Both the position numbers and the translations under genes were made by a program. Of a stretch of 64,000 nucleotides of DNA, positions 34,448 through 46,554 are shown in pieces. This stretch comes from Macrotis lagotis (taxonomy: Eukaryota; Chordata; Mammalia; Peramelemorphia; Peramelidae). The notes below the pieces were generated by a model. It was not told the origin of the DNA. It saw only the letters and a program-made list of their open reading frames with translations, and searched no databases. The stretch lies in assembly GCF_037893015.1 (NCBI RefSeq), contig NC_133658.1, positions 281,319,221 to 281,383,220 of the forward strand, in the 5' to 3' direction. The stretch's first letter is position 1, and each line of letters opens with the position of its first letter.

Positions 34448-34579
34448 CTCCATGACTGGCAGAGGAATAAAAATAAGTCTTCTGTGAACATGGATAGAGA
34501 AAAAAGAAATCAGATTTTGGAAATTGGAAGAATTCATCTCTACTTAACCAATCCAAGGTCATCATTTTCCTCCAGTTTT

Positions 34580-35270
34580 AGTTCAGAATTTATCTACAAG
34601 GAATTCTCCCTGACTAAACTCATATCACTGTTCACTTCTTTGTTTTACACTCTTTAGTATTTCTTGATCATTTGTACTTTGTTTATAGTGTCTCTCTGGT
34701 TTGTTCCAAGAACCCAGTAGTATTGGATAAAGTTCTGGGTTTAGTGATGGACCTGGATTAAAATTCCATCCCCAAAATGTTACTAGATAGTTGTGAAAAC
34801 ACAAATAAGTGACTTACCCAACAGGACAGTTATGATGAAAACAGTAAACTTTAAAATAAAAATTGGTTTTGTGTCCTAAAGAACCAACAATAAGTATTTG
34901 TCAAATAAATGGATAGATCAAAGGATCCAGGGCTGTAAGAGACTTGGGAGTGTATCTAATTCTGTACATTCATTTTGCAAAGGAGGAAACTGAGTCCCAA
35001 AAGAACTTTAGCAACTTGCCCAAGGTCATATACAGCCAAAGGTTAAGTTGCAGCCCTGATATCTGAATCTTGGTTCTGTGACTTCAAGTCCATCTACTTT
35101 TGAATAGTTATATATGTACAACCCTCCAGATCTTAAAATTTAAAACTAGAAAGTCCAACTCCTTCATTTTTTTATAACTAAGAAAACTGAAGCCTATGGT
35201 TATTTATTTGCTCAGGGTCACATGGGTATGTAGATAGCAGAGCTTTAATTTTAAAACCAAATTCATCAGA
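34580..35270. repeat. L2 and MIR remnants
   Basis: L2-type text at about 34585-34710 ('aaggaattctccctgactaa'). A plus MIR at about 34720-34850. Minus MIR pieces at about 34970-35095 ('ggaggaaactgagtcccaaa', 'caacttgcccaaggtcatat') and 35170-35265. All are old. Confidence 0.5.
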
Positions 35271-36725
35271 ACCGTAAATCCCATGGTTTTCTAACATACT
35301 ATAGTGACCTAAGGATGACTATCTAATAAAATCTTGTGATTTTTGTTTTGCAGGGGGGCAGGATTGAAGTTTCACTCCTAGTTGTTTGCTAGTAAGAATG
35401 TGATAATTGGGGAAGGAAGATAGGTACCTGTGAAAGTCTTTCTGGACAAACAAGAGTACTAAAAGGCTTAAAGGCATTTTCTAGGATAAAAAACATCCTA
35501 GGATCTGAGAAACACCCCTGCTTGTTTAACCCTTGAACTTCTATTCCAAGGCAGATCACTATTTGAGTATAAGCAATAACCTCGAGATTGAAAAGGTTAG
35601 GGGGAAAAAATGTGAGGAAGGCTAAGGAGAAGGAGAGAGGAAGAGCTATATCAAAATCCAAATATGTATTGATATAGAATGTCTAGTCACCTTAATAAAA
35701 ATATGTAGGACTTGTAATCAGGAAGAGGAGTTCAAATTCTGCTTCAGACACACTCCCAACCAATGTGACCTCTTAATGTCATCTGTATAATCAGATAATA
35801 AAAGCGTTGCTGGAATATTGATGTCACCATTTAAGATTCAGAGTTGGGAAAGTGAATGAATTCACATTTAGCCCTGAAAAAAATCACTCAAGATTTATTA
35901 TACAAGCCTGCCAAGTTTACAGATTAAAAACTTTTCTTCTGGAGGGACAGTAAGCTGCATGAGGACAGGGTGACTAGCAAAAGCCTAGATGAGGTAACTG
36001 AGGGAAAGAGAAAGAAAAGCAGTCAGAAGACCTGACTGAACCGAATGTAAGAGGGAAAGGAGAACCAGTCATAAGGGTTGACTTAGAATCAAGCAAACTC
36101 AGTCAAATGGCATAGAGGTCCATGGCTCTCTCCAGTGGGACTATGCCAAGAGCACATGGTTCTAGCTTAGACTGAGAAAGAGAGAAATCACCATTCTTAT
36201 AGTGAGGAAGAAAAGGGAAGAAGAGAGAGCTTCTATTCAGGGTCCCTGACTTAAATACACTTCTGTAAGTGGATTGGACAAGGGTAGTGCTTGGGGAGTG
36301 GTCCAGCACCTGACTTCAGGTATTCTCACAATACAGCCAGAATTTACAAAATTTGTTTCCAATCTCCTATGTCCACAACTCCCTAAATCAATAGCACTTA
36401 CCTCACAGGGTGGTAGTAAGGATCCATTAAGTTAACATAGTTATTTTTATCTAAACTCAAGGTGGGACTCTTACCTTGGGGACTAAAGACCCCAGGAAGG
36501 AGTTCTACCAGCTAATTCAACTTCACATCCCCCCCCCCCCCCACCAGTACCTGGTAGGCAAGGCCAGCAATCTTTAAATACTCTAATCATTCTCTTTCAA
36601 AACATTTAAGCACCCAATTGTTCCTATTCTTCCAGGAAAAAGTAGGTAAACTAAATTGAGATCAAAGCTAATCTCCAGCCCACTCCTAAGGCTGCTAGTC
36701 TCTGACAACCAGTTTAAGGAGTTAC
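35270..36725. other. Intergenic sequence with MIR remnant and C14 run
   Basis: A MIR-like stretch lies at about 35690-35815 ('gacttgtaatcaggaagagg'). A run of cytosines is at about 36529-36543. Nothing coding is supported. Confidence 0.4.
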
Positions 36726-36912
36726 CAAGTTTCAAAGATCTTTTTTTTTTTTTTTTAGGTTTTTTTTGCAAGGCAAATGGAGTTAAGTGGCTTGCCCAAG
36801 GCCACACAGCTAGGTTAATATTAAGTGTCTGAGACCGGATTTGAACCCAGGTACTCCTGACTCCAATGCTTTATCCACTACGCCACCTAGCCAAGCCAAG
36901 TTTCAAAGATCT
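36726..36912 (-). repeat. Short SINE with perfect 16-bp target duplication
   Basis: SINE at 36742-36896, flanked by 'caagtttcaaagatct' at 36726-36741 and 36897-36912. The SINE lacks a short piece between 'gactcc' and 'aatgctttatcc'. Confidence 0.93.
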
Positions 36913-36959
36913 AAAAGTTCATGGGATCAGAGAGTTTAGTTAGAGGTCATATAATTCAA

Positions 36960-37085
36960 CCTTTAATTTTACAGATAAGGAAACTGAGGTCCAAAGAATG
37001 AATCATTCAAGGTCGCACAAAGATTACATAAAAAGTGCTTATTTGAATCCAAGTTCTCTTGATTCCAAATCCAACAATCTTTCTC
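36960..37085 (-). repeat. MIR
   Basis: Minus-strand MIR: 'tttacagataaggaaactga', 'ttcaaggtcgcacaaag', 'tgaatccaagttctcttgat'. Confidence 0.6.
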
Positions 37086-37324
37086 CTCCTTTCTATGCTG
37101 CTTTGTTATATCAACTTTCTCATTGCCCTGATTTGGGTAAAGTTTTGATATAATCATCAGTACTGAACTTGAGAATGAACTACTGAGTAGGGTCATACAC
37201 TCTTGTCCCTAGCCCTACAGGAAACACATTTAAGATACATCATTGACCTGTGGGAGTTTCTGAGTAGGAGTAAAAAGATGATGTAGTCATTGTGCTGGTC
37301 CTTTGAGGAGATTATTTATTCAAC

Positions 37325-38070
37325 AAAATAGATTCTTAACTGGTCTCTCTGTTTCTATTATCTTCCTACTTTAATCTACTCTTCATACACCCATCAAAGT
37401 GATATCACTGCTTGACTGAAACTGATTATTTCTTTAAGGATCAACTATACTCATTTCATTTTTAAAGCTCTTTACCCCATTCTGCTTTTCAAGCATTGCT
37501 AAACATTATTCTACTAGCTATCTTCCCACAGGACAATCAGTCTCCAGTCAGCAGTCTTTGCACTAGGTATCAAGTTTGTTTGTGTCCAACTTTCTGACCC
37601 CATTGGGGGTTTTCTTGGAAAAGATACTGGAGTGGTTTGCCATTTCCTTCTCCAGGTCATTTTATAGATGAGGAAACCGAGACAAATAGTGTTAAAAGAC
37701 TTGCCCAGGTTCACTCAGCTAATAAATATCTAAGACTGGATTCAACCTCAGCTCGTCCTGACTCTATCTAGCCCTGTATCCACTGTGCCACCCAGCAGCC
37801 TAGGTAGTTCCATTAACTCTAGTAATCCAGGTCTTCCTCCAAATCTAAATGCCAAGGTCATTTTTTTTTGTATGAAGTATTCTTGATTCTCTTTTCACTC
37901 CACACAAAAGCTATTTGTTTTGGACATACTGATATATATGCACATTTTGTCCTCTCTCTTCAAATGAAATGTAGGTTTCCCTAGAGTCAGGACTGTTGTT
38001 CTGTCTTCATATTCCCAGCATTTGGCAAAGTACCTGGCACTTAGTAGGGACTTACTAAATGGTTAATATA
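37325..38070 (+). repeat. L2 3' region split by a MAR1-like SINE
   Basis: L2 text on the left ('ctgtttctattatcttccta', 'ctctttaccccattctgctt') resumes after the SINE with 'tctaaatgccaaggtcattt' and ends with 'gcaaagtacctggcacttag', followed by 'agggacttactaaatgg', the L2 terminus. The SINE occupies 37568-37803. Confidence 0.65.
37568..37803 (-). repeat. MAR1-like SINE nested in L2
   Basis: Reverse complement of the long-form SINE: 'tggagtggtttgccatttcc', 'gatgaggaaaccgagacaaa', 'acttgcccaggttcactcag', ending 'cactgtgccacccagcagcc'. Confidence 0.85.
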
Positions 38071-38374
38071 ATACCCATAAAGCTCTGGGAGAGAGAATAT
38101 AGAAATAATGAAGTATTTCATATGGCTCACATTCTCATCTCAAATTAGTTTTCAGGATAAAAGCATTGGCATTGAAACTAGTGGTAAATTAGAACAAGCT
38201 TATAGCTGGCCCTCAGCTCCAATCTGTTATTTCTAATTAATTTTTCCTTAAACTGCTTATTCTATTACCCCCCCAAGCCTGATCTTAGTCACTATAATAG
38301 TCCCTGAAACCTTATGTTTAAAGCCTTAATGCCAAATAAATACTGCCAATTAATATAGCTGTCTATACCTAACA

Positions 38375-38532
38375 ACCATGACCCTAGGCAACTCACTTAA
38401 TCCTGTTTGCCTCAGTTTGCTAACTTGTAAAATGAACTGGAGAAGGAAATGACAATCTGCTCCAGTATCTCTGGCAAAAAAATCCTAAATGATGTTTTAG
38501 AGAATCTGACAGAAAAACAACTTAACAACAAT
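38375..38532 (+). repeat. MAR1-like SINE, 5' truncated
   Basis: Starts within the body ('gaccctaggcaactcactta') and runs through 'tggagaaggaaatgacaatc' to the AACAACAA tail. Confidence 0.75.
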
Positions 38533-38539
38533 GACTTTT

Positions 38540-38718
38540 AAGATTTGGAAAGACAGAGGCAGCTAGGTGGCGTAGTGGATAAAGCACCGGCCCTGGAGTC
38601 AGGAGTACCTGGGTTCGAATCTGGTCTCAGACACTTAATAATTACCTAGCTGTGTGGCCTTGAGCAAACCACTTGGTTGCCTTGCAAAAACCTAAAAAAA
38701 AAAAGATTTGGGAAGACA
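38540..38718 (+). repeat. Short SINE with 16-bp target duplication
   Basis: Near-consensus SINE between 'aagatttggaaagaca' (38540-38555) and 'aagatttgggaagaca' (38703-38718), one base apart. Confidence 0.92.
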
Positions 38719-38719
38719 G

Positions 38720-40125
38720 GCAAAGGAGGTCTGATCCCCAAAGCAAACTATGAATCTTAATCAAAATTGCACTCCCAGGGAAGAAAATTCAGATATAGGA
38801 AGATGCATTTTTTTCTGAGAGGTAAGGAGACATTTGGAACTTCTACCATTTTGTTAGCAAGTTACTTATATAAAGTTTTAGGAGAACTAGGAGTGAAAGA
38901 GAGCAAAACCAAATTCATAACAAGCCATTCATTCCTGTTTGGGGAAATTCTCTAGTTTGGTGCAGAGAAGGCCTGGGATAGAATCAGAGAAAAAAATTTC
39001 AGAAAGTGAAAGAGCTATTTGCTTTGGAATGAAGAGGAAGGAGTTTCCTGAATGCATTTAGGCAGACAGAGATTGGACTTGTTCCAAAATGCCAAGTCAA
39101 AAAAGAAAAAAAAAATCCATGGCATCTCTGCAGATTGAAGCAAGTTTCCTCTCCCCTAGAAAATGCTGAATCAGCACTTAAATGCCTTACAGCCCAGCTC
39201 CCTCCCTCCACCCTCCTTCTCCTCCTCCAATCACATGATAGAAGGGACAGGGAAGCTCTCTCAAGGTCATACAACATCAATATCAAGGTATTGGGATGCA
39301 AAATCCCACAGCCCACAATCCTTTCTCTCTCCCAAGTCAAAACTTAATCATCTAGTCCAAAGTGGGCCTATGTTTGTTCTTTTAATTTGGGAGTTAAGAA
39401 TTAAGGGGTGGAGGGAAGGAGTGCTAGAGATATGTGCTAATATCAGTCTCCTATGAGGATTCAACTGCAGGATTTGATTGTTGGTTCTAGTGCTGGCAGC
39501 AGAGATATAACCAGCAATTCTGAGATGCTGGTTGAGTACCACAAAATATGCCCTGATATAAGAAACCAAGAGGCACCCTTAAATCAATTTCAAGCAAATA
39601 CAATTGGGGTGGCACAAAGCCCTAAGGGAGGGTTGGGAAGGGTAGGGGAAAGAGACTGCAGAACTTCAACTTGCTTAGTGCCTTGGTATGTAAGACCTAG
39701 ACCTTGGGTAATCTCCTGAAGCCACTGAGGGGTAGAGTGGAGGGAAAAGGAAGAGGTCAGAGAAAACCATAGGAGGAGAGATAGGGCAGGGAGTAGCTAG
39801 GCTTCCAAGGATCAGTGCTGCCCTTTTCTCTGTACCCAATGCAAGTGAGTAACACATTCCTTGAGCATCCAGCCCTGTTCTCATAGCACAATATATCTAA
39901 AGGGCCTCTTTGGGAAGCACTTCATTTCCCCTCCAGAGAAGGTTGTCATCTGCTATTTTCCTATTTTAAATAATTATTATTAACTAGTTGCTAAGTTCAG
40001 TTGTTATTATCTGCCCAAATGGTGTCAGCACCCTCTAAATTTGGTTGCCTTGGGGCCAAGTTTTTGTCACCATGCCCTAGTTATGGTGTTGGCTAGCAGT
40101 CATGAATACTACCTTTCCCTGACCA
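38720..40125. other. Unassigned intergenic sequence
   Basis: Several short overlapping frames occur on both strands at 39.0-39.9 kb, but none has recognisable homology or flanking splice signals that I can support. GC content rises slightly here without CpG enrichment. Confidence 0.4.
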
Positions 40126-40129
40126 CACA

Positions 40130-40335
40130 GATCAGGGATTGGGGAACTTTTTTTCTGCTAGGGGCTATTTGGATATTTATAACATCATTTGGGGGTATAT
40201 TTGGTCAAACATTTAATTCACCCCTTAAAAAATGGTTAGATTTATTGAATTTTGAGTCCTACCTGCGGTTGCCATGGCAGTACCAGACCAATACTGCTCA
40301 TTGGCCAGAGGTGCCCTGCATCTGACATAGTGGGA
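40130..40335 (+). repeat. Possible hAT-type DNA transposon remnant
   Basis: 'atcagggattggggaacttt' followed by 'ctgctaggggctatttggat' and, later, 'ctcattggccagaggtgccc' resembles the terminal text of mammalian hAT (Charlie-like) relics, which begin 'cagggg...caaact'. No clear terminal inverted repeat pair or target duplication was found by eye. Confidence 0.3.
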
Positions 40336-40435
40336 AAAAAGTTAAAAGGTTGGAAAAAAACAAGGTGATACTCACTAATTGTTCTTTTGATGCTCCAGAA
40401 AGATCTTTTATTTCATAGATATAGGTGCTTCCTAC

Positions 40436-40615
40436 AGATTGCAGCCTCTCATTTTTTTTAAGCTTTTACAAGGCAATGGGGTTAAGTGACTTACCCAGGG
40501 TCACACAGCTAACAATTCTTATGTGTCTGAGACCACATTTGAACTCAGATCCTCCTGACTCCATGGCTAGTGCTCTATCCACTGTGCCACCTAGCTGCCC
40601 CAGATTGTAGCCTCT
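40436..40615 (-). repeat. Short SINE with 14-bp target duplication
   Basis: Minus-oriented SINE between 'agattgcagcctct' (40436-40449) and 'agattgtagcctct' (40602-40615). The body is of the older 'gacttacccagggtcacaca' type. Confidence 0.9.
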
Positions 40616-40831
40616 GAATAGAGATTTTCATTTAGGATTCTATGGCTGAAAATTTAGTCCCCAGTTGATGAAACACCACCTTTCTGCCTTTGGCAAGATG
40701 TCTCATCTGACAGTAATCCAGGGAATAGGTCTGGACTTGAAAACAGTTTTATTTAAAGTTCCCAGAGCAGTCTCTTTCCTCACCTCCAACTTCCACCCTC
40801 CATACAGTAGAAAGCATGCCATTAAATTCAC

Positions 40832-41083
40832 AACTAGATAGATGGTACAATGGATAGATTGCCAGTTCTGGAATCAGACTCATCTTACTGAAGTTTAAAT
40901 AAGACCTCAGACACTTAGTAGTTGTGGGACCCTAGGCAGGTCACATAACACCTTTGCTTTGGTTTTCACATCACTTAAATAAGCTGGAGAAGGAAATAGT
41001 AATCTACTCCAGTATCTTGGCAAAGAAAACCCCCAAACTGTGTCATAGAGTAGAATATGACTGAAAAAACAACAGAACAATAA
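40832..41083 (+). repeat. MAR1-like SINE
   Basis: Head 'aactagatagatggtacaat', middle 'agacctcagacacttagtag', 'ctggagaaggaaatagtaat', tail 'gaatatgactgaaaaaacaa'. It is the last SINE before a repeat-poor interval of about 6 kb. Confidence 0.8.
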
Positions 41084-42205
41084 AATCCATTATATGGGGT
41101 GTTCTCACAAGAAAATCTTTGAAATGATTTTTGAGGTTCTTGTAGATCTATAGACAAGCAAGATCCCCATAATGAATCTTTGCAGAGGAATGATTAGGAG
41201 AGGTAATTTTGAGAAATCATCTAATCCATCTTCCTATTCTAGGCTTCAAAGCACCTAAACTATCACTTACAAATTAAACATCTAAAAACTTTTTTAAAAA
41301 AGTTTAAAAATATGTAAAAAACCAAATCAATTAAATTTAAATAACTATATTTATGATAGTCACATGACTTTTAAGTTTATCTTATATACCTATGAAGTTA
41401 CACATTTATAACCATAAATATCATTCTCTCTAGCCTTATATAATCACTAAGACTTTAGTCCTTTCCCTCTGCCTACTAGACATGTGGAAATCTTGGATGT
41501 TAAATAAAAATTCAAAATTTGGCTAGATTTTGGCACTGTCTCAATATTCTTACTGAGTGGATGAGATCAGAAGGACTAAAGAAGACCTCCCTTTCTCTCC
41601 AATCCCATACAACAAATGTTAGGGCAAAGGATGGGTACAAAGGCACTCAATGACTATAGAGTTTTACCTTTTACATGTGAAATTAATGGTGTTTTTTTAA
41701 ATAAAAGAACTACACAAGTAGTCTCTGAATTATTATTGTAGGACTTCCTTGGCAACTACTTTAGATAAATGTATTTCTTTGCCTTTCATGTTTTTGCCTT
41801 AAAAATAGTCTTCCCAAAAATACCTGACACAACATTCAGGGTCTCCAGACATTGTTTTCAAGCATACTAGTCATTCTCACCATTTCATGCATGGTTTAGA
41901 GTCCATAACAAGCAAATAAATCAGCCTTAAATAGGCTTATTTCAAAGGAAAACTTCTCCTTAGGAAATAGATCTCTTTGGCATTCTTCAGTTTTGACTAT
42001 CTCCTTCGCTTGGAAAAGATATCCCTTTTTTTTCCCCTGCTAATTGTCTTGGATTTTATTCTGCCCTGCTTCATAGTAGAAGGAATAGATAAAACTGCCC
42101 TTTAAATGTAGCATCAACTACCTTGCTGAGCCATCAGACCGACCCCAGATCTTCCAATGCACAGTGCCTTTATCAGTCAACAGTGTTTCCTCTGAAACAG
42201 TCTTC
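41084..42205. other. Repeat-poor sequence beyond the TMEM250 3' side
   Basis: AT-rich and free of recognised SINE or L1 insertions. No exon is supported. It may be intergenic sequence downstream of TMEM250 (which is transcribed leftwards). Confidence 0.4.
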
Positions 42206-42207
42206 TG

Positions 42208-45200
42208 TTTATTTGTCACAGTGGATGTTCTAGCAAACAGTAAATAGCACATTTGTTGGTAGGGTAGAGCGATCTGTCCAGCTCATTAAAGATACGAGGA
42301 CAGAGGCAAAGGAAGATGCATAACTCTGCCCTTTTAGCAAACATACAACCTCTAACTTATAAAATCTCAGCATGTCTTTGGAATCCTCAAGAAATGTAAA
42401 TCTGCAAAACTGTGAACCTGTCAAAGGGAGGGAGGGAGACCATAATGTTTGTTTAGCTAGAAGGACAATGTGTCTAGCTGGAAAAATATAAGTAAAACAA
42501 ATATTACCTTGTCAAAATAACATGCTATATGTGTGCTTCGGGTCTATTCTAATCCCCCCTTAAGTCATGAAAGGCCTAGGCTCTTCTCATTATCCCAACT
42601 TGGTTAGTTAAACTTTTCCTGGAAGGCCTTAAAGCTTTTTTTTGTTTGTTTATGAACCATTCTTGTTCCCTAACTAACTTGCCTTTAGATAACTGTCTGG
42701 ATTTTTTCTACTGACTAAGTCAAATGTCATCCTGTGACAAAAAGGAAAAAGCCATTTATTTTAAGGCTCCTCAGATTTTTAGTACATAAGGCTGAGCATA
42801 TAGTAAACCTTTACTTCGTGTCTTTTAACTTAGTTATCTTTCAAAAAGGCCAACTAAAATTCATTACAATAAAAATGAACAAGTTTACTGTCAAAAGATG
42901 GAAGCTCCTAATAGGAATTGTCAATTCTGCTTTTAGAGTATCTGTATTCTATTGTGAATACTATCCTGGGTTCTAAATATTTACAAATAAAAATAATTGA
43001 TTTTCTATGGAAAATAGTATGATTAATTAGGTGAGAAACTTGGCATATTTATAACAATTTTGATCTACAATTAGGCAAAAGAAAACATGACACTAGAGGA
43101 TGAGATCTATTGAATTACAGCAGATTGAAAGACTTAAAACTAACATTTCAAAATTGGCCATTTTTAAATAATCCAATTTGTTTCCATATAATTAAGTAAA
43201 CAGCTGACACTGCCACTTGTGACCATCTTACTTAATTTTAGTAAAACCATTTCAGTAACCTTTTTTAAGTTTACTATAATACTATGCTGTTTTAAAAGAT
43301 AAATTCAACAGCAAAAAGGCTCAGACATCACAAATTGGATCCAAAAATAGCTTATTTTTTTCTGACCACAAAAGTCAGTTCAAGTAATTTAAATATACTT
43401 ATGTTTGCAATTTATCACAATGTGATTTTAGTGATTTATGAGTAAACCATTTTTTTAAAAAATGACATTTCTGGGGATTATGACAACTTCAAAATAAGAA
43501 AAGAATCTATGAGATGGCAGGTTAAAAAAAATGAGATGCAAGAATTTTTCCCATGTCCAAAAGCATAGAAAGATCTTTAACTAACCTTACAACACTTTTA
43601 GAAACAACAAACTACAATTTTGATTGTTAGTTCCGTACAAACAAGTATAACTAAAATATATTTGAACATAAGCAATCACTCCATCAACACATTAAAAAAA
43701 TAAGTTTAATGCAGGTGGTACGTCTCATAAAGAATTTAACAGGCACTCAAGACATTGGGCTGTTTGTTTGTTTTTTTTGTGTGTTCCAAAGTCAACTCAA
43801 GGTACAATTCAAACACTTGCATTGCTGTTTATACATTCATAGGCTAAATAGCAAGATTCCTCTTGCTATTCTGACTCTTATTACAACACACACACATACT
43901 AGACCCCCTCAATCAGTGCATCCAATAGGGAGCTCCACTTCAAAGATATGAATATTTTAATGGATTTAGGCTGAATTAAAATAGAAAAAAATTTTGAAAA
44001 AACAATCTGTATGACTAGTGCAATAGGATTTTTTTAGCAGGCAGTAAAAATGAAGTCAATACATTTAAAGCTATCATTTCTGCCCATCACATAATCAATT
44101 TCTAAAACTAGTTTTGCTTAACCAGATTATTTAACCACCTTAAAAACATTTTTTTTACAGAGAAGCAAACAAAAATAAAATAAATCAAAGAGAATGATTT
44201 TCTACAACCATAATTTTCCCTGATTTGAACTTTCTTAAGTTTGTCAAATGATATACATTTTTCCTTACAACCCATTCTCACAAATAGGCTTAGAAAAGGG
44301 TTTCTCTGCCCCACCCTCAAATTGTTTTTTTTTGGGGGGGGGAGGCTTGTCCTGGAAAAGGTTATATTGCTGGGACTTGTGATAAATGAGAATGCAATTT
44401 TTCACTTTGACTGTGACACACATAAAATTCAGAGATAATGATTTTAGGTGGACAGGGAATGGGTGACCAACATTAGCTTACTAATTATCCTCTCAATAAC
44501 CAGTAATTGCTTCCCTCAAGTAGTTATCCTAGCCACTGTATAAAAATATCTATTAAAGAATGATGACAGAAAATGCTCAAGAAAGATTCTCTTGTATATT
44601 TTACTTCCCTTCCTTGTTATTGAAGGTATTCCAATGAAAATGGGATCTTTGTTCCTTTTTAGTCCATCTGTTCCTGCATTTCTTTATGTACCTGAATTCA
44701 TCTTATTTCTTAAATGCTTTCATAGAAACTAAAGCAGGAAATACAGAGCAGACAAGCCCTTAATAAACAAAGATTCAATGTTCATTCAAATGCCTCAAAA
44801 TTTAGAAGAAATACCTTTTAAAAACAAACTATTAAAAACATTTTCCATGATAAATAGTTTTAGCATCATCTGTCTAACAATTTCAGATAACTATGTTATT
44901 TCAGAAAGAAGTCAAATTCTGGGAGATTTCTGTAAAAGGAATTAAGAATTCAAATGTCCTCTAAAGCAAATGAAATATTTATCAGCTTTCCCATAAAAGT
45001 AAATTTAGACAGATTTAAAATATCTTATAATGTAATATTGCATTCTCTACAGACCAGGCTACAGATGTACAAAGGGCTCTATTTGTTTTGCTTCTGAATT
45101 TGGCAACACTGAAACTTACAGTGCTTCAGAGAACACAGCTCTCTTATGGAGCTATGGCATTAGAACCAGACTCCCTTGAATGAAGATCTTGGCACTGTTT

Positions 45201-46134
45201 GCTTCAGTTTGCTTTCAGACTGGGCGGAGGTCTGTGAAACACCAAATCTGGTTGTAACCAAACAAAATTATTAATTTCCCTCTATCTTTTGAACTAGCGG
45301 TTCAACCTCTTCATATCACTTCTCAATTGTAGCTGTTTACATAAGAAAGATGAACTTTCACTGGACCTGTGCAAACAATCTAGAAATCCAGGGTCATGCA
45401 AATGGTTAAATGGCAGTGCATTGCATAATGAAGTGGAGTCCAACTTTTCCCAAGGCAAGATTGGGGTTAGGAACACTAAGGGAGAGTGGACAATTGACCT
45501 ACAGGGAAGGGAACTGCTTCCAGGTTTGCTCTGTGACCAGCACACAGAGCAAAACTATTGAGGCATGTCCCATTGTGGTAGGTAAGACAAACACTCATAA
45601 ATGTGAAACTGGTGAGAAGGGGAAGCCACACCAAGGTCCTGAAAGTGCAGAATTGATAAAGAGGACCCTACTGCATTACATTTATTAAATGTGAAAATAA
45701 ACTACATTAAATTAGAGGAAAGGGAAGAATATAATTTAATAGTAAGGGGGGGAAGCTGAGAATCAAAAACCAAATTGAAGAAGGGAGAGCCTCAATTTCA
45801 CCTTTACAAATGTCAAAGCCCTTTTCTTTTCCATGCCATATAAACACAGTAAAATGATCAAAGAGCAAATAAAAATATTGCCTCTGATCAGGGCACTACT
45901 TTCTTTGTTTGGTATGGTGAAAAACCCGTCTTTGAGATGGGAGAACTGAAGGAAAAAAAATGACCCAACATTCCCCCTGTGTCATTTCATTTCAGACAGG
46001 TCATTGTCTTTACCAAAGAAAACATCTATATACTGCATATACATATATCAGTCATAAATAAATAAATTAAACCAAAGGAGAAAGTGGATACATTAGATGT
46101 AGTCACAGCTGCCCAAGCCTGCATGCACACCTAT
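42208..46134 (-). other. TMEM250: Probable TMEM250 3' UTR and flanking repeat-poor sequence
   Basis: Directly after the TMEM250 stop codon, on its transcribed strand, nearly 4 kb shows no recognisable recent interspersed insertion. Elsewhere SINEs occur about every 1-2 kb. AATAAA hexamers on the minus strand (read as tttatt on plus) occur at 42208-42213, 42755-42760 and about 45680-45685. The first two would give a 3' UTR of about 3.4-3.9 kb, the third a short one. The true end cannot be chosen from sequence alone; a long 3' UTR is my inference. Confidence 0.4.
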
Positions 46135-46554
46135 TTACATGTCCACAAAGACCATGAAACACCAGCCCAGACCTCCCACCAGCAGCATAGTCACATGAAT
46201 TCCATAAATGAGCAGCTCATTCATCAAGCTGAAATCAACCCGCCTTCGTCCCAGCAGTAGGAGAATGATGGACAGCTTGTACTGGAAACGCAGAAAGATT
46301 CGGATGCCAAGGTATTGAAGGCAAAACAGGATGGAGAGCGCCACCCAGAGGATGGAGGTAAACAGGCTGCAGCTGAAGTAGAGCAGGAAGCGGATAAATC
46401 CATACATCCATCGGGACTTCAAATAGATGTCGAAGTTGTTGTACTTGGTTCGCACTAAGTGAGTGGTTCTTACAGGCCCACAGGCGGAATGCAGGCATGT
46501 GGTATGGGGGCCGTGAAAAGACCGGACACGCCGGGGTATGGGAATTACAGGCAT
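46135..46554 (-). CDS. TMEM250: TMEM250 (C9orf69) transmembrane protein 250
   Basis: A 139-codon open frame in one exon, starting at the ATG whose A is at 46554 and ending in a stop at 46135. I recognise it as TMEM250, a small conserved vertebrate membrane protein of 139 residues described as a herpesvirus UL25-binding partner; its cellular role is poorly defined. The N-terminus (residues 1-50) is basic and cysteine-containing: 'MPVIPIPRRVRSFHG', then 'RTKYNNFDIYLKSRW'. Hydrophobic segments lie at about 52-80, 83-102 and 113-136, with 'LLGRRRVDF' between the last two and the ending 'WCFMVFVDM'. An in-frame TGA lies five codons upstream, so this is the first in-frame ATG after a stop. A GTG-initiated extension (MGYP) is not credible. 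A splice acceptor at 46689-46690 and a CpG island at 50.2-51.1 kb complete a two-exon gene model. No frameshift or stop is present. Identification is from memory, without a search. Confidence 0.93.
   Translation of the reverse strand: MPVIPIPRRVRSFHGPHTTCLHSACGPVRTTHLVRTKYNNFDIYLKSRWMYGFIRFLLYFSCSLFTSILWVALSILFCLQYLGIRIFLRFQYKLSIILLLLGRRRVDFSLMNELLIYGIHVTMLLVGGLGWCFMVFVDM

Noticed and set aside
39135..39456. Overlapping frames on both strands as a possible gene
   Set aside because: No homology, no convincing splice sites and no conserved reading phase that I can see.
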